Shown: positions 16,275-23,482 of the stretch, in pieces
How the letters are laid out: each line of letters begins with the position of its first letter
How positions within the stretch are numbered: the first letter of the stretch is position 1
From: DASUZB01 sp036377075
GTDB lineage: Bacteria > Actinomycetota > CALGFH01
Assembly (NCBI GenBank): GCA_036377075.1
Contig: DASUZB010000170.1
Location: forward strand, 1 to 23,482
Direction of reading: 5' to 3'
Length of the DNA: 23,482 nt
Position numbers and translations under genes: made by a program
The notes under the pieces: model-generated
What the model saw: the letters and a program-made list of their open reading frames with translations, nothing else
The model's database searches: none
What the model was told of the DNA's origin: nothing

Positions 16275-17153
16275 CTGCGCATCGGGCTGGTTCTGGGGGC
16301 TGGCGGGACGGCGGGTGAGGCGTTCCACCGCGGCGTCGTACGCGCGATGGACGACCTCGGCCTGGACGCCCGCGCAGCCGACGTCATCGTCGGCACCTCC
16401 GCCGGCGCGCTGGTCGCCGCCTCGCTGCGACGGTCTCCGCCGGCCCGCCCGTGGGCCGCGGCGCCGCGGACCGAGCGGCGGGCCCCGTCCCGGCGGGGCC
16501 TGCTCCTCGACCTGGCCCGGCGACCACGACAGGGCCTGAACGCCCTGCTGCTCCGGCCGGAGCTCACCACCGGCCGGCTCGACGTCACCTTCATCGCCGA
16601 GCGACTGCGGCGCTGGCACGGGACGGCCTGGCCAGCCGCAAGGCTGTTGGTCGTCGCGGTCCGTCGGCGGGACGGTCACCGAGTCGTCTTCGGCAGCCCT
16701 GGCGCCCCCGCTGCCGACATCGGCTCCGCCGTCGCCGCCTCGTGCGCGATCCCCGCCTACTTCACCCCGGTCCGGATCGACGGCGTCGACTACATCGATG
16801 GTGGCGTGCACTCGCCGACCAACGCCGACCTGCTGGCAGGCTACGACCTGGATCTGGTCGTGGTGAGCTCCCCCATGTCGGTCGACGTGCGCTCGGCCCG
16901 CCCCCGCATCGACCTGCCGGTCCGCCTGCGGTTCCAGCAGTTCCTCCGCGGAGAGACGTGGACGCTGCGTCGCCACGGCCTACGGATCGTGACGGTCGAG
17001 CCGGACACCGCCACCTTGCGGGCGATGGGGCTGAACATGATGAGCGCCCGCCGCGTCGGCGAGATCGAAGACCACGCCTACCAGCACGCCCGCCGCCGGC
17101 TCCAGGCAGCCGCATCGACCACCCGAGACTGGCCGACCGGACCTACGGCATGA
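16275..17153 (+). CDS. Patatin-like phospholipase, probable CTG start
   Basis: This gene encodes a 292-residue serine lipase of the patatin family if read from CTG 16275. The oxyanion-hole loop GLVLGAGGTAGEAFHRG lies at residues 4-20, the nucleophile motif GTSAG at 40-44 (Ser42), and the dyad Asp175 in YIDGGVHSPTNADLL. The first in-frame ATG (16347) would remove the oxyanion loop, so the start must be upstream. The frame is closed by TAG at 16251-16253, and between there and the loop no ATG, GTG or TTG occurs. CTG 16275 has GGAGG five bases before it. The enzyme would hydrolyse acyl esters of phospholipids or neutral lipids. It is convergent with an acyl-CoA ligase, which would activate released fatty acids. 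A small sequencing error upstream is an alternative explanation for the missing start. Confidence 0.85.
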   Translation: MRIGLVLGAGGTAGEAFHRGVVRAMDDLGLDARAADVIVGTSAGALVAASLRRSPPARPWAAAPRTERRAPSRRGLLLDLARRPRQGLNALLLRPELTTGRLDVTFIAERLRRWHGTAWPAARLLVVAVRRRDGHRVVFGSPGAPAADIGSAVAASCAIPAYFTPVRIDGVDYIDGGVHSPTNADLLAGYDLDLVVVSSPMSVDVRSARPRIDLPVRLRFQQFLRGETWTLRRHGLRIVTVEPDTATLRAMGLNMMSARRVGEIEDHAYQHARRRLQAAASTTRDWPTGPTA

Positions 17154-17192
17154 CCTCATCAACCCGAGCCCATCACCTAACCCACGGTTCTC

Positions 17193-17210
17193 GCTCCGAG
17201 GATCCGGAGC
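17193..17210. terminator. Hairpin between convergent patatin and acyl-CoA ligase genes
   Basis: GCTCCG (17193-17198) pairs with CGGAGC (17205-17210) across AGGATC. It lies in the 92-base gap between the two convergent stop codons and may end transcription from both sides. Confidence 0.35.
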
Positions 17211-17245
17211 CTGGCAAGGTCGGCCGGATGCCTGGCGAAGGGATG

Positions 17246-19021
17246 TCAGCTGGGCTCGTCGTAGAGCGCGTCGAACACGTGGGCGTATTTCTGCTGGACG
17301 AACTTCCGCTTGACCTTGAGTGTGGGAGTCAGCTCCCCCGTCTCCTGCGTGCAGTCGTGATCGAGGATGGTGAACTTCTTGACCTGCGCCACCTTGGCGT
17401 ACCGCGCATTCGCCTGGTCCACGACGGCCTGGACGAGCGCACGCACCGACTCATGCGCTGCGAGGCTCCCCAGGTCGGCGGGGTGCCCCTGCTGGCGAGC
17501 CCACGGGATCACCTGCTCGGCGTCGAGGGTGATGAGCGCGACCAGGTACGGCCTCCGGTCGCCGTACACGACCGCCTGCGAGATCCATGGTGACTGGCGC
17601 AGGTCGTTCTCGAGGTTTGCCGGGGTGATGTTCTTGCCGCCCGCGGTGATGATGATGTCCTTCTTGCGTCCGGTGATCGTGACGAAGCCATCCTGGTCGA
17701 TCGAGCCGAGGTCGCCTGTCTGCAGCCACCCGTCCACGAGCGCCGCCGCGGTGGCCTCCGGGTCCGCCCAGTAGCCGGCGAAGACGTGCGGCCCGCGCAT
17801 CAGGATCTCGCCGTCCTCAGCGATGCGGATCTCGCAGCCGGGGACGGCTGGCCCGATGCTTCCGATCTTGATCGCCTCCGCAGTGTTGAGGGTGCCGACG
17901 GATGCCGATTCGCTGAGGCCATACCCCTCGTACACCGGCACGCCGGCGGCGTGGAAGAATTCGAGGATCTCCGGCGCGATCGGCGCCGCCCCCGAGATCG
18001 CGACCCGCATCCGGCGCCCGAACACCGCCCGCACCTTGGCGAACAACTGGGCGTCGGCCTGCTCGAAACCGCGGCGCAGCTGCTCCGGCACCGGTTGCCC
18101 GGCACGCTCGAGCCGGCGCACGGCAAGCCCGACCTCGACCGCCTTCGACAGCGTGTCGGCCGGCACCTGACTGGCGAACAGGGCATGCACCTTCTCGAAG
18201 ATCCTGGGCACCGACGGCACGCACGTCGGCCGCACCTCCGCGCAGTCCGGCAGGATGGTGGTCGGGCCGCCGCTGCAGTACGCCACCACGCCGCCGACGC
18301 TGGATACGCTCAGCTGCACGACCTGGGCGAAGACATGCGCCAGGGGCAGGAACAGGTAGGCGGCGTCGTCCGGCCCGACGACGCTGAGCTCCTCGGTGAC
18401 CCGGCAGCAAGCGGTCATGTTGCGATGGGTGAGCACGCAGCCCTTGGGCCGGCCGGTCGTGCCGGAGGTGTAGACGATCAATGCCGGGTCGTCTGGTCGT
18501 ACGCCTGCGGTCCGCCGCTCGAGCTCCGACCGGTCACCGTCACGGCCGCGCGCGCAGACCTGCTCAAGGCTGGCGGCCGCCGTGGGTGCCGGGTCGACGA
18601 CGACCGCATGCCGCAGCTCGGGCAACCGGTCACGGTGCTGCTCGACCTTGGCGAGCTGCGCGGCGTTCTCGCAGATCACCGCTACCGCGCCGGAGTTCCC
18701 GATCACCCAGGCGCATTCCTCCGGCGAGCTGGACGGGTAGATCGGCACCACCACGGCACCGGCGGCCGCGATGCCGAACTCCGACTGCACCCACTCCGGC
18801 CGCGTTTCTGAGAGGACACACACCCGGTCGCCGGGGCGGATCCCGAGGGCGACGAGCCCAAGGGCCACCTCGCGGGCGATGTCGCGTTGCTCGGCGTAGG
18901 TCAGGTCCTGCCAGACGCCGTCACGCTTGAAGCGCTGCGCGGGACGTTCGCCGAACCGTTCGGCGCCGAGGAAGGGAAGGTGGGCGAGGGTACTGGGAAG
19001 CTCCACCCGATGCGGTCGCAT
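17246..19021 (-). CDS. fadD: Long-chain fatty acid--CoA ligase (AMP-forming)
   Basis: This gene encodes a 591-residue adenylate-forming enzyme. ATG 19021 is preceded by GGAGGG at five bases. The ATP-binding P-loop YTSGTTGRPKG is at 184-194, followed by the linker-side segment LFLPLAHVFAQVVQ. Further on are YEGYGLSES, the A8 region GWLQTGDLGSIDQDGFVTITGRKKD in two parts (with Asp and Arg for ATP ribose binding) and ITAGGKNITPANLE with the following segment. Length and the insertions match the long-chain FAA1/FadD15-type group. It activates fatty acids to acyl-CoA in the cytoplasm or at the membrane. It faces the patatin gene tail to tail and is divergent from the enoyl-reductase-like gene, with 193 bases between starts. 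Together with the WS/DGAT gene downstream this forms a plausible acyl-lipid turnover set. Confidence 0.93.
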   Translation of the reverse strand: MRPHRVELPSTLAHLPFLGAERFGERPAQRFKRDGVWQDLTYAEQRDIAREVALGLVALGIRPGDRVCVLSETRPEWVQSEFGIAAAGAVVVPIYPSSSPEECAWVIGNSGAVAVICENAAQLAKVEQHRDRLPELRHAVVVDPAPTAAASLEQVCARGRDGDRSELERRTAGVRPDDPALIVYTSGTTGRPKGCVLTHRNMTACCRVTEELSVVGPDDAAYLFLPLAHVFAQVVQLSVSSVGGVVAYCSGGPTTILPDCAEVRPTCVPSVPRIFEKVHALFASQVPADTLSKAVEVGLAVRRLERAGQPVPEQLRRGFEQADAQLFAKVRAVFGRRMRVAISGAAPIAPEILEFFHAAGVPVYEGYGLSESASVGTLNTAEAIKIGSIGPAVPGCEIRIAEDGEILMRGPHVFAGYWADPEATAAALVDGWLQTGDLGSIDQDGFVTITGRKKDIIITAGGKNITPANLENDLRQSPWISQAVVYGDRRPYLVALITLDAEQVIPWARQQGHPADLGSLAAHESVRALVQAVVDQANARYAKVAQVKKFTILDHDCTQETGELTPTLKVKRKFVQQKYAHVFDALYDEPS

Positions 19022-19178
19022 GCGGACCCTCCGTGGGTGCGGACTGCAGCCGCTTGCCGTCCAACAGGCTCATGCGCTCCATGGGTGTCCTAGCTGCCCA
19101 CACCGTGGAACTGCCAGAGGTACCGTGTCAAGGTCGCCAGCGACGGTGTTCCCACCGGCATGAGCGTGCATCCTCGTG

Positions 19179-19208
19179 TTGCCGGAGCGGCCGGCAGGTC
19201 ACTAGCCT
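19179..19208 (+). promoter_or_regulatory. Predicted promoter of a leaderless transcript
   Basis: TTGCCG (19179-19184) and TAGCCT (19203-19208) are 18 bases apart, and the -10 box ends six bases before the GTG at 19215. Transcription would start at the start codon itself, consistent with the absence of a good ribosome binding site. Confidence 0.5.
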
Positions 19209-19214
19209 GCTGAG

Positions 19215-20381
19215 GTGACGAGCCACCAGCAGCGTGAACTGGACATGGTCGTTCTTGGCGCGACGGGCTTCACCGGTGCCTTGACGGCGGAGTACCTGGC
19301 GGTGCATGCGCCGGGCGCGACCCGATGGGCGGTGGCCGGGCGGGACCACGGCAAGCTGGAAGCGCTGCGCGACCGGCTTGGCGTCGACGTCCAGGTCCTC
19401 GAGGCCGACATCAGCGACCAGGCCTCCTTGCGGCGGCTGGCCGAGGCCTCCCGTACCGTCGTCAGTACGGTCGGGCCGTACGTCCGATACGGCGAACCGG
19501 TCGTCGCCGCCTGTGCCGAGGCCGGTACCGACTACGTCGACCTGGCCGGCGAGCCGGAATTCGTCGACTGGATGTACGTGCGTCACCACGCGACCGCACA
19601 GCGGACGGGTGCTCGGCTGGTGCACGCTTGCGGCTTCGACTCGGTCCCCCACGACCTCGGCGCCCTGTTCACGGTCCAGCAACTACCGGCGGGACAGGCG
19701 ATCCACCTGCGCGGCTACGTGAGCGCGAGCGGGCTTCCCTCAGGCGGGACGTTCCACTCCGCCGTCATGAGCTTCTCGCGGTTCCGCCAGGCGGCCGCGG
19801 TGCATGGACAACGGCGGCGGATGGAGACCGGCGGCGGCGCCCGACGGGTGCGGGCGGTTCCGGGCCGGCCGGGCTACGACCGCGCCGTGGGAGCGTGGGT
19901 GTTGCCGCTGCCCTCGATCGACCCGCAGATCGTGGTCCGCTCGGCCAGGGTGCTCGGCCGCTACGGGCCCGACTTCTCCTACAGCCACTTCGTGGCACTC
20001 GGAAATCCCGTGGCGGCCGCGGCCCTGACCGCCGGAGCAGCCGGAACCTTCGCGCTCGCGCAGGTGCCTGCCACTCGCAGCCTGCTGCTCCGGCTGCGGC
20101 CGTCCGGCACGGGCCCGACTGCGGAACAGCGGGAGAAGGCTTGGTTTCGTGTGCGCTTCGTCGGCGAGGCAGGAGGTCGCCGTGTCGTCACCGAGGTCGC
20201 CGGCGGCGATCCCGGCTATGCGGAGAGCTCGAAGATGCTGGCCGAATCGGTGCTGTGCCTGGCGAACGACACCCTGCCCGAAGCTGCGGGCCAGGTCACC
20301 ACGGCCGTGGCCATGGGGGACGCGCTGCGCGCACGGCTGGAGCAGGCGGGCATCTCGTTCCGGGTGCTCCATAGCGGTTGA
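19215..20381 (+). CDS. Saccharopine dehydrogenase-like / trans-acting enoyl reductase family protein
   Basis: This gene encodes a 388-residue protein starting at GTG 19215. The N-terminus is a Rossmann fold with GATGFTG at 15-21, a basic Arg after the second strand (AVAGRDHGKL, typical of NADP binding) and VVSTVGPYVRYGEPVVAAC. The family segments TDYVDLAGEPEFVDWM and ACGFDSVPHDLGA follow. The C-terminal half has GGTFHSAVMSFSRF and the late segment GGDPGYAESSKMLAES, which are typical of the Rv2449c/Rv2953 group of mycobacterial trans-acting enoyl reductases. Those act with polyketide synthases in wall lipid synthesis, while many relatives have no known substrate. No polyketide synthase is present here, so a general lipid reductase role is all I infer. 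Length is slightly shorter than the mycobacterial proteins. Confidence 0.85.
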   Translation: MTSHQQRELDMVVLGATGFTGALTAEYLAVHAPGATRWAVAGRDHGKLEALRDRLGVDVQVLEADISDQASLRRLAEASRTVVSTVGPYVRYGEPVVAACAEAGTDYVDLAGEPEFVDWMYVRHHATAQRTGARLVHACGFDSVPHDLGALFTVQQLPAGQAIHLRGYVSASGLPSGGTFHSAVMSFSRFRQAAAVHGQRRRMETGGGARRVRAVPGRPGYDRAVGAWVLPLPSIDPQIVVRSARVLGRYGPDFSYSHFVALGNPVAAAALTAGAAGTFALAQVPATRSLLLRLRPSGTGPTAEQREKAWFRVRFVGEAGGRRVVTEVAGGDPGYAESSKMLAESVLCLANDTLPEAAGQVTTAVAMGDALRARLEQAGISFRVLHSG

Positions 20382-20607
20382 CGGGCCGCCGGTGCTCCTG
20401 CGGCACGGCTTTCCGGACTCCCGGCGGCTGTGGCGCACCTTCGTTATCAACGACCCGATCCGGCTCTCCGTCCCGCCGACGTACATGCTGGGACCGCGGG
20501 ACAAGCCGGCCGATCCCCAGGACGCGCAGAGCAAGGACCTCGCCCCTCGCTGGAGGCCGTCGCAGCCACGCTCCCGGCGTGGACTGCCGCTATGCCCGCG
20601 TTCATGA
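20371..20607 (+). pseudogene. Alpha/beta hydrolase remnant
   Basis: One frame overlapping the end of the preceding gene reads VDGPPVLLRHGFPDSRRLWR at about 20377-20436. This is the oxyanion-side strand and His-Gly motif found near the N-terminus of epoxide-hydrolase-like alpha/beta hydrolases. After that the frame runs on to TGA at 20605-20607 without the nucleophile elbow, the lid or the catalytic Asp and His; about 250 residues are missing. There is no start codon with a ribosome binding site. The rest of the gap to 20655 has a frame reading LEAVAATLPAWTAAMPAFM, which could be debris of another gene. I regard the whole as a relic. Confidence 0.55.
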
Positions 20608-20655
20608 TGGGACAAGAGTGTCTGCCCAGCTCAGCGACTGCGAGGGAAGCTGACC

Positions 20656-20886
20656 ATGGCGCTCACTGTCGCCGTCACCGGACCGACCGGGGAGATCGGC
20701 ACGTCGGTGGTCCGCGCGCTGGAGCAGGAGGACCGGGTGGACCGCGTCCTGGGCATGGCCCGCCGGCCGTTCGACCCGGCATCCCGCAGCTGGCGTAAGA
20801 CCGAGTACCGGCAAGGCGACGTCCTGGACCGGGCCGCGGTCGAGGCGTTCGTGGCCGAGGCCGAGCAGGACAGGGCCGCATGGTGA
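20656..20886 (+). pseudogene. NAD-dependent epimerase/dehydratase, N-terminal fragment
   Basis: ATG 20656 (GGGAAG upstream) opens a typical short-chain epimerase start: the Rossmann motif TGPTGEIG at about residues 8-15, then a helix VVRALEQEDRVDRV, the strand LGMARRP with a basic residue for NAD(P) binding, and YRQGDVLDRAAVEAFV. Homology stops at about residue 70 with AEAEQDRAAW, and a TGA follows at 20884-20886. Intact family members are about 300 residues and continue with the VHLA strand, the catalytic Tyr-x-x-x-Lys and the substrate domain, none of which is present downstream. The start region looks healthy, so the loss of the 3' three quarters is recent or is an assembly join. It cannot be an active enzyme. 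Confidence 0.75.
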
Positions 20887-21022
20887 ACGCGACGCCGCAC
20901 CGGGTGCCATGCTTAGCCGACGGCGCCCGGCGTGACGGCAGGGTGCCTGACCGTGGAGGCGGCGATGGCGTCCGGGGATGGGGAAGCAGCTCCTCTGCCG
21001 CGCCGCCCCCGGAGGTGACCAC

Positions 21023-22492
21023 GTGCAGCAGCTGACCGGTCTGGATGCGGCGTTCCTGGCAATGGAGACCCGGACGGTGTTCGGCCACGTGGGAAGCGTC
21101 TGCATCGTCGACCCGTCGACCGCGCCGGAGCCCGTCACGCTGGAGCGGTTCACCCGGGTGGTCGAGTCCCGGCTGCCACTGGTCCCGCCGCTGCGCCGCC
21201 GCCTGGTCGACGTGCCGCTTGGCCTGGACCAGCCGTATTGGATCGAGGATCCCGACTTCGACATCGAGTTCCACGTCCGGGAGCTCGCCCTGCCCTCCCC
21301 CGGCAGCGACCGGCAGCTCGCCGAGCAGGCCGCCCGTCTGCACGCCCGGCCGCTGGACCGCAGCCGACCGCTGTGGGAGCTCTACCTGATCTTCGGGCTG
21401 CAGGGTGGACGGGTGGCCATCTACAGCAAGGTGCACCACGCCGCCATCGACGGCGTGTCCGGCAACGACATCCTCGCCGCACTTCTCGACCTGTCGCCAG
21501 AGGGTCGCAAGCTGCCCGACCCGCCACCCCGCAGGGCCGAGCGGCAGCCGGGCGCGGTCGAGCTGCTCGCCCGCAGCGCGGTGTCCCTCACCCGCCACCC
21601 ACTCCGCGCGGCGCGGGTCTCCGTCGACCTGCTCCGGTCGGCGCCCGCGTTGGTGGCCAGCCCGGCCCGGCCGGCGTTGCCGCTGGTCGACCGGCTGCTG
21701 CGCCGCGATGGGGAGGCCATCCTGTCGCAGCCCGGTCTGCGGGCACCGCGGACGCCGTTCAACCGGTCGATCACCCAGCACCGGCGGTGGGGCTTCTGCG
21801 GCCTGCCCCTTGCCGAGATCAAGCGCGTGAAGAACGCGCTCGGGATCACGGTCAACGACGTCGTCATGGCGTTGTGCGCAGGGGCGCTGCGCCGGTGGCT
21901 GGCCGACCATGACGCGCTGCCGGATGCCCCGCTGATCGCCGCGGTGCCGGTCTCGGTCCGCACCGAGGAGCAGAAGGGCGCCCACGGCAACCGCGTCTCC
22001 ACCATGCTCGCCGTCCTGCCGACGCAGCTTACCGATCCACGTGAGCGCCTCCGGGTGGTGCACGAGGCCATGCGCGCCGCCAAGGAACAGCACGACGCAC
22101 TGCCAGCGGACCTGCTCGCCGACGTCACCCAGTTCGCGATGCCGGCGCTTGCGGGACAGGCCGCCCGGATGGCCGCGCGCTTGCGGCTGGTCGAACGGGC
22201 CAGCCTCTTCAACCTGATCATCTCGAACGTCCCGGGGCCCAACGTGCCGCTCTACTACGCCGGCGCCGAGCTGCTCGCGTACTACCCGCTGTCCGCGGTC
22301 GTCGACGGCCAGGGCCTGAACATCACGGCGATGAGCTACCGGGACACCCTGTTCTTCGGGGTCATCGCCTGCCGCGAGCTGGTTCCCGACGTCGACAGGC
22401 TCACGACCTACCTGGAGGACGAGCTGCGGGTGCTGACCGGCAGCCTCGACAAGGTGGCCACACGGCGTAGCAAGCCTCGCACACGCCGGTAG
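21023..22492 (+). CDS. Wax ester synthase / diacylglycerol acyltransferase (WS/DGAT)
   Basis: This gene encodes a 489-residue enzyme. I chose GTG 21023 because GGAGG lies seven bases upstream and because the protein then begins with the family start QQLTGLDAAFLAMET. The catalytic motif HHAAIDG is at 138-144. Other conserved blocks are PLWELYLIFGL (about 116-126), the ITVNDVVMALCAGALRRWL region, PVSVRTEEQ, GNRVSTMLAVLP, NLIISNVPGPNVPLYYAGA and LNITAMSYRDTLFFGV. It transfers acyl groups from acyl-CoA to long-chain alcohols or diacylglycerol at the membrane, making storage lipids. It follows the epimerase fragment by 136 bases and shares strand with the enoyl-reductase-like gene. Together with FadD and patatin it suggests a local set for storing and mobilising neutral lipid. 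All key motifs are intact. Confidence 0.95.
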   Translation: MQQLTGLDAAFLAMETRTVFGHVGSVCIVDPSTAPEPVTLERFTRVVESRLPLVPPLRRRLVDVPLGLDQPYWIEDPDFDIEFHVRELALPSPGSDRQLAEQAARLHARPLDRSRPLWELYLIFGLQGGRVAIYSKVHHAAIDGVSGNDILAALLDLSPEGRKLPDPPPRRAERQPGAVELLARSAVSLTRHPLRAARVSVDLLRSAPALVASPARPALPLVDRLLRRDGEAILSQPGLRAPRTPFNRSITQHRRWGFCGLPLAEIKRVKNALGITVNDVVMALCAGALRRWLADHDALPDAPLIAAVPVSVRTEEQKGAHGNRVSTMLAVLPTQLTDPRERLRVVHEAMRAAKEQHDALPADLLADVTQFAMPALAGQAARMAARLRLVERASLFNLIISNVPGPNVPLYYAGAELLAYYPLSAVVDGQGLNITAMSYRDTLFFGVIACRELVPDVDRLTTYLEDELRVLTGSLDKVATRRSKPRTRR

Positions 22493-22520
22493 CTGCGCCA
22501 CGAGCCGGTCGCGGGCCGTG

Positions 22521-22904
22521 TCAGTCGCGGCGGCGTAGCGGATGGTCCTCCGGCACCTCCACGAGGCAGATGCGCACGCCGTCCGGGTCGGCGACCCACA
22601 TCTCCAGCAGCCCCCACGGCTCCCGCTTCGGCTCCCGCAGGATCCGCACGCCACGCTCGCCGAGCTCCCGTCGCGCCGCGGCCAGTTCGCGCACCTGCAG
22701 CCACAACGCCATTCCTGGTGCTGGCGGCGCGGCCGCGCGGCCCGACAGCTCCAGGAACCCGCCACCCAGGAAGAAGACCGTGCCCCGTTCCGGCCCGCTG
22801 CCGAACTCCCGGTAGACCGCCAGCCCCAGCATGTCGCGGTAGAACACCCGGCTGCGCTCCGGGTCGGTTGGGTGGAGCAGCACGCGGCTGCTCAGCACGT
22901 CCAT
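22521..22904 (-). CDS. VOC (glyoxalase/bleomycin resistance-like) family protein
   Basis: This gene encodes a 127-residue single-domain protein when started at ATG 22904. Two beta-alpha-beta-beta-beta units are visible: SSRVLLHPTDPERSRVFYRDMLGLAV followed by TVFFLGGGFLELSG, and MALWLQVRELAAARRELGERGV followed by WVADPDGVRICLVEVP. Candidate metal ligands are His near residue 9, Glu in FLELSG and Glu in CLVEVP. The start has no ribosome binding site; GATCAT ends six bases upstream, so the message may be leaderless. The frame is open further upstream, but the extra residues do not resemble the family. The substrate is unknown; such proteins may isomerise, cleave or bind small molecules. It is convergent with the WS/DGAT gene, with 28 bases between stops. 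Confidence 0.88.
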   Translation of the reverse strand: MDVLSSRVLLHPTDPERSRVFYRDMLGLAVYREFGSGPERGTVFFLGGGFLELSGRAAAPPAPGMALWLQVRELAAARRELGERGVRILREPKREPWGLLEMWVADPDGVRICLVEVPEDHPLRRRD

Positions 22905-23070
22905 GGCGCCATGATCGCCCAGCGGACGCACTCGGGCGCAATGGCTGCTCCAAGCCGCCGGGGAAGCCGGCCACCCGATCGTCGTGAACGTGCTCGCGGC
23001 CACAGCCCTGTCCGTAGCGCTCCGTTGCGGTCAACCTGTGGGGGGGACCCGGTACGTACCCAGGGACGTC
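22905..23070. other. Divergent intergenic region
   Basis: No gene is seen between the VOC gene and the endonuclease V-like gene. It contains the perfect 10-base palindrome GGTACGTACC (23051-23060), 10 bases before ATG 23071. AGGGA, four bases before the ATG, is a fair ribosome binding site. Confidence 0.3.
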
Positions 23071-23385
23071 ATGGCGGCAAGGGCTGGATGGCCAGCAAGC
23101 GCCGAGGGGCTGGCCCAGGTGCAGGAGGAGCTGGCGCGAGCCTTCCCGCCGGGCTGGACGCCGCCGGCTGGCCGGCTGGCGGCCGGCGGCTGCTACGCCT
23201 GCTTCGCCCGCGGCGTGCGCGGGCAGGGCGCGGCCGGTCGCCGTCCACGCTGCCTGGCGGACGAGCGTGGAGGTGGCGGTCGCGGTGGTGCTGGCCGCGA
23301 CCCGCCGGCCCGCCCGGACCCCGGAGCCGCTGCGCCGAGCGCGCACCGCCGCCCGGGTCGCCCGCGCGAGGGCGGCAGGCCGGGC
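23071..23385 (+). pseudogene. nfi: Endonuclease V-like gene lacking its middle
   Basis: From ATG 23071 the frame reads WPASAEGLAQVQEELARAF, then GGCYACFARGVRGQGAAG, which matches the N-terminal part of an actinobacterial endonuclease V subgroup. At about 23236-23243 the match moves to another frame, reading VHAAWRTSVEVAVAVVLAAT and RTPEPLRRARTAARVARARA. This resembles the C-terminal helix of the same family (ending near 23380). The central region, with the conserved GLLALREGP-like strand and the catalytic acidic residues, is absent; about 130-150 residues are missing and the frame is broken. Intact enzymes cleave DNA one base 3' of hypoxanthine. The 3' limit is approximate, because the second frame has no stop before the window end. 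The family call is from memory of sequence style and is less certain than the deletion pattern. Confidence 0.5.
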
Positions 23386-23419
23386 AGGCTGGTCAGCATG
23401 GGAACGGCCGGCCCGGACG

Positions 23420-23482
23420 CTACCGTCCCGGCAGCAGCACGCTCAGGCAGGTGACACCGCCTTCGAGCTTCTCGAACTCGCT
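23420..23482 (-). CDS. ddaH: Dimethylargininase (DDAH), C-terminal end only
   Basis: The last 20 codons and stop (TAG at 23420-23422) of a gene entering from beyond the window end. The peptide is SEFEKLEGGVTCLSVLLPGR. The motif EGGVTCLS is the conserved C-terminus of N(omega),N(omega)-dimethylarginine dimethylaminohydrolases, and its Cys is the catalytic nucleophile. The enzyme converts methylated arginine to citrulline; related amidinotransferase-fold enzymes (arginine deiminase) end in a similar way, so that alternative remains possible. It is convergent with the broken endonuclease V-like gene. Confidence 0.7.
   Translation of the reverse strand, partial: SEFEKLEGGVTCLSVLLPGR

Noticed and set aside
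16028..16594. Minus-strand frame overlapping the patatin 5' region
   Set aside because: Most of it is antisense to the patatin gene. The intergenic part has some protein-like residues but no start signal or known relative.
20675..22765. A 696-codon open frame on the minus strand across the WS/DGAT gene
   Set aside because: Low-complexity translation without family resemblance; the plus strand encodes a complete WS/DGAT with its active-site motif.
22984..23454. Reading 22984-23454 as one intact 156-residue protein
   Set aside because: Only the part from 23071 to about 23236 looks like a real protein; the rest is Arg/Gly/Pro-rich, and the better match continues in another frame. Its end also overlaps the convergent dimethylargininase gene.

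Overview
The window comes from a very GC-rich actinobacterium. Lineage-typical signs are a conservon (histidine kinase tail, roadblock, DUF742 and small GTPase genes), a mycothiol-dependent aldehyde dehydrogenase, an F420-type luciferase-like oxidoreductase, a wax ester synthase/DGAT, GTG starts, and -10 boxes placed so that transcripts would be leaderless. I cannot name the species.

Layout. 1-1645 (+): conservon with 4-nt and longer overlaps, kinase gene cut by the window edge. 1656-2741 (-): mycothiol-dependent formaldehyde/S-nitrosomycothiol reductase. 2897-3666 (-): aquaporin/GlpF-type gene broken by an internal deletion, divergent from a MarR regulator (3803-4273, +). 4372-6100 (-): a small membrane protein, a membrane-anchored HExxH protein and a DUF5995 protein. 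6246-7376 (-): secreted TIGR03118 beta-propeller-like protein. 7400-7800: a degenerate tRNA-like element and a terminator. 7801-8319 (+): DinB/DUF664 protein. 8345-9217 (-): LLM oxidoreductase. 9270-12548 (-): a 1092-residue protein joining an endonuclease Q-type PHP nuclease to a UvrD-like helicase. 12549-13316: lower-GC stretch with debris and one possible tiny ORF. 13317-15107 (+): secreted Asp-box (sialidase-like) protein. 15167-15754: headless flavoprotein disulfide reductase. 16275-22492: lipid genes (patatin, long-chain acyl-CoA ligase, trans-acting enoyl reductase-like protein, WS/DGAT) interrupted by fragments of a hydrolase and an NAD-dependent epimerase. 22521-23482: VOC protein, an endonuclease V-like gene with its middle missing, and the last 20 codons of a dimethylargininase.

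Two themes stand out. The first is the EndoQ-UvrD fusion, a candidate single-protein pathway for excising deaminated bases. An endonuclease V-like gene, which would act on the same lesion (hypoxanthine), is present but broken about 10.5 kb away. The second is the number of genes with missing interiors or ends: aquaporin, flavoprotein reductase, hydrolase, epimerase, endonuclease V and perhaps a tRNA. Either this region is decaying by deletion, or the sequence has collapsed joins (for example closed assembly gaps). That must be settled before calling these pseudogenes biological.
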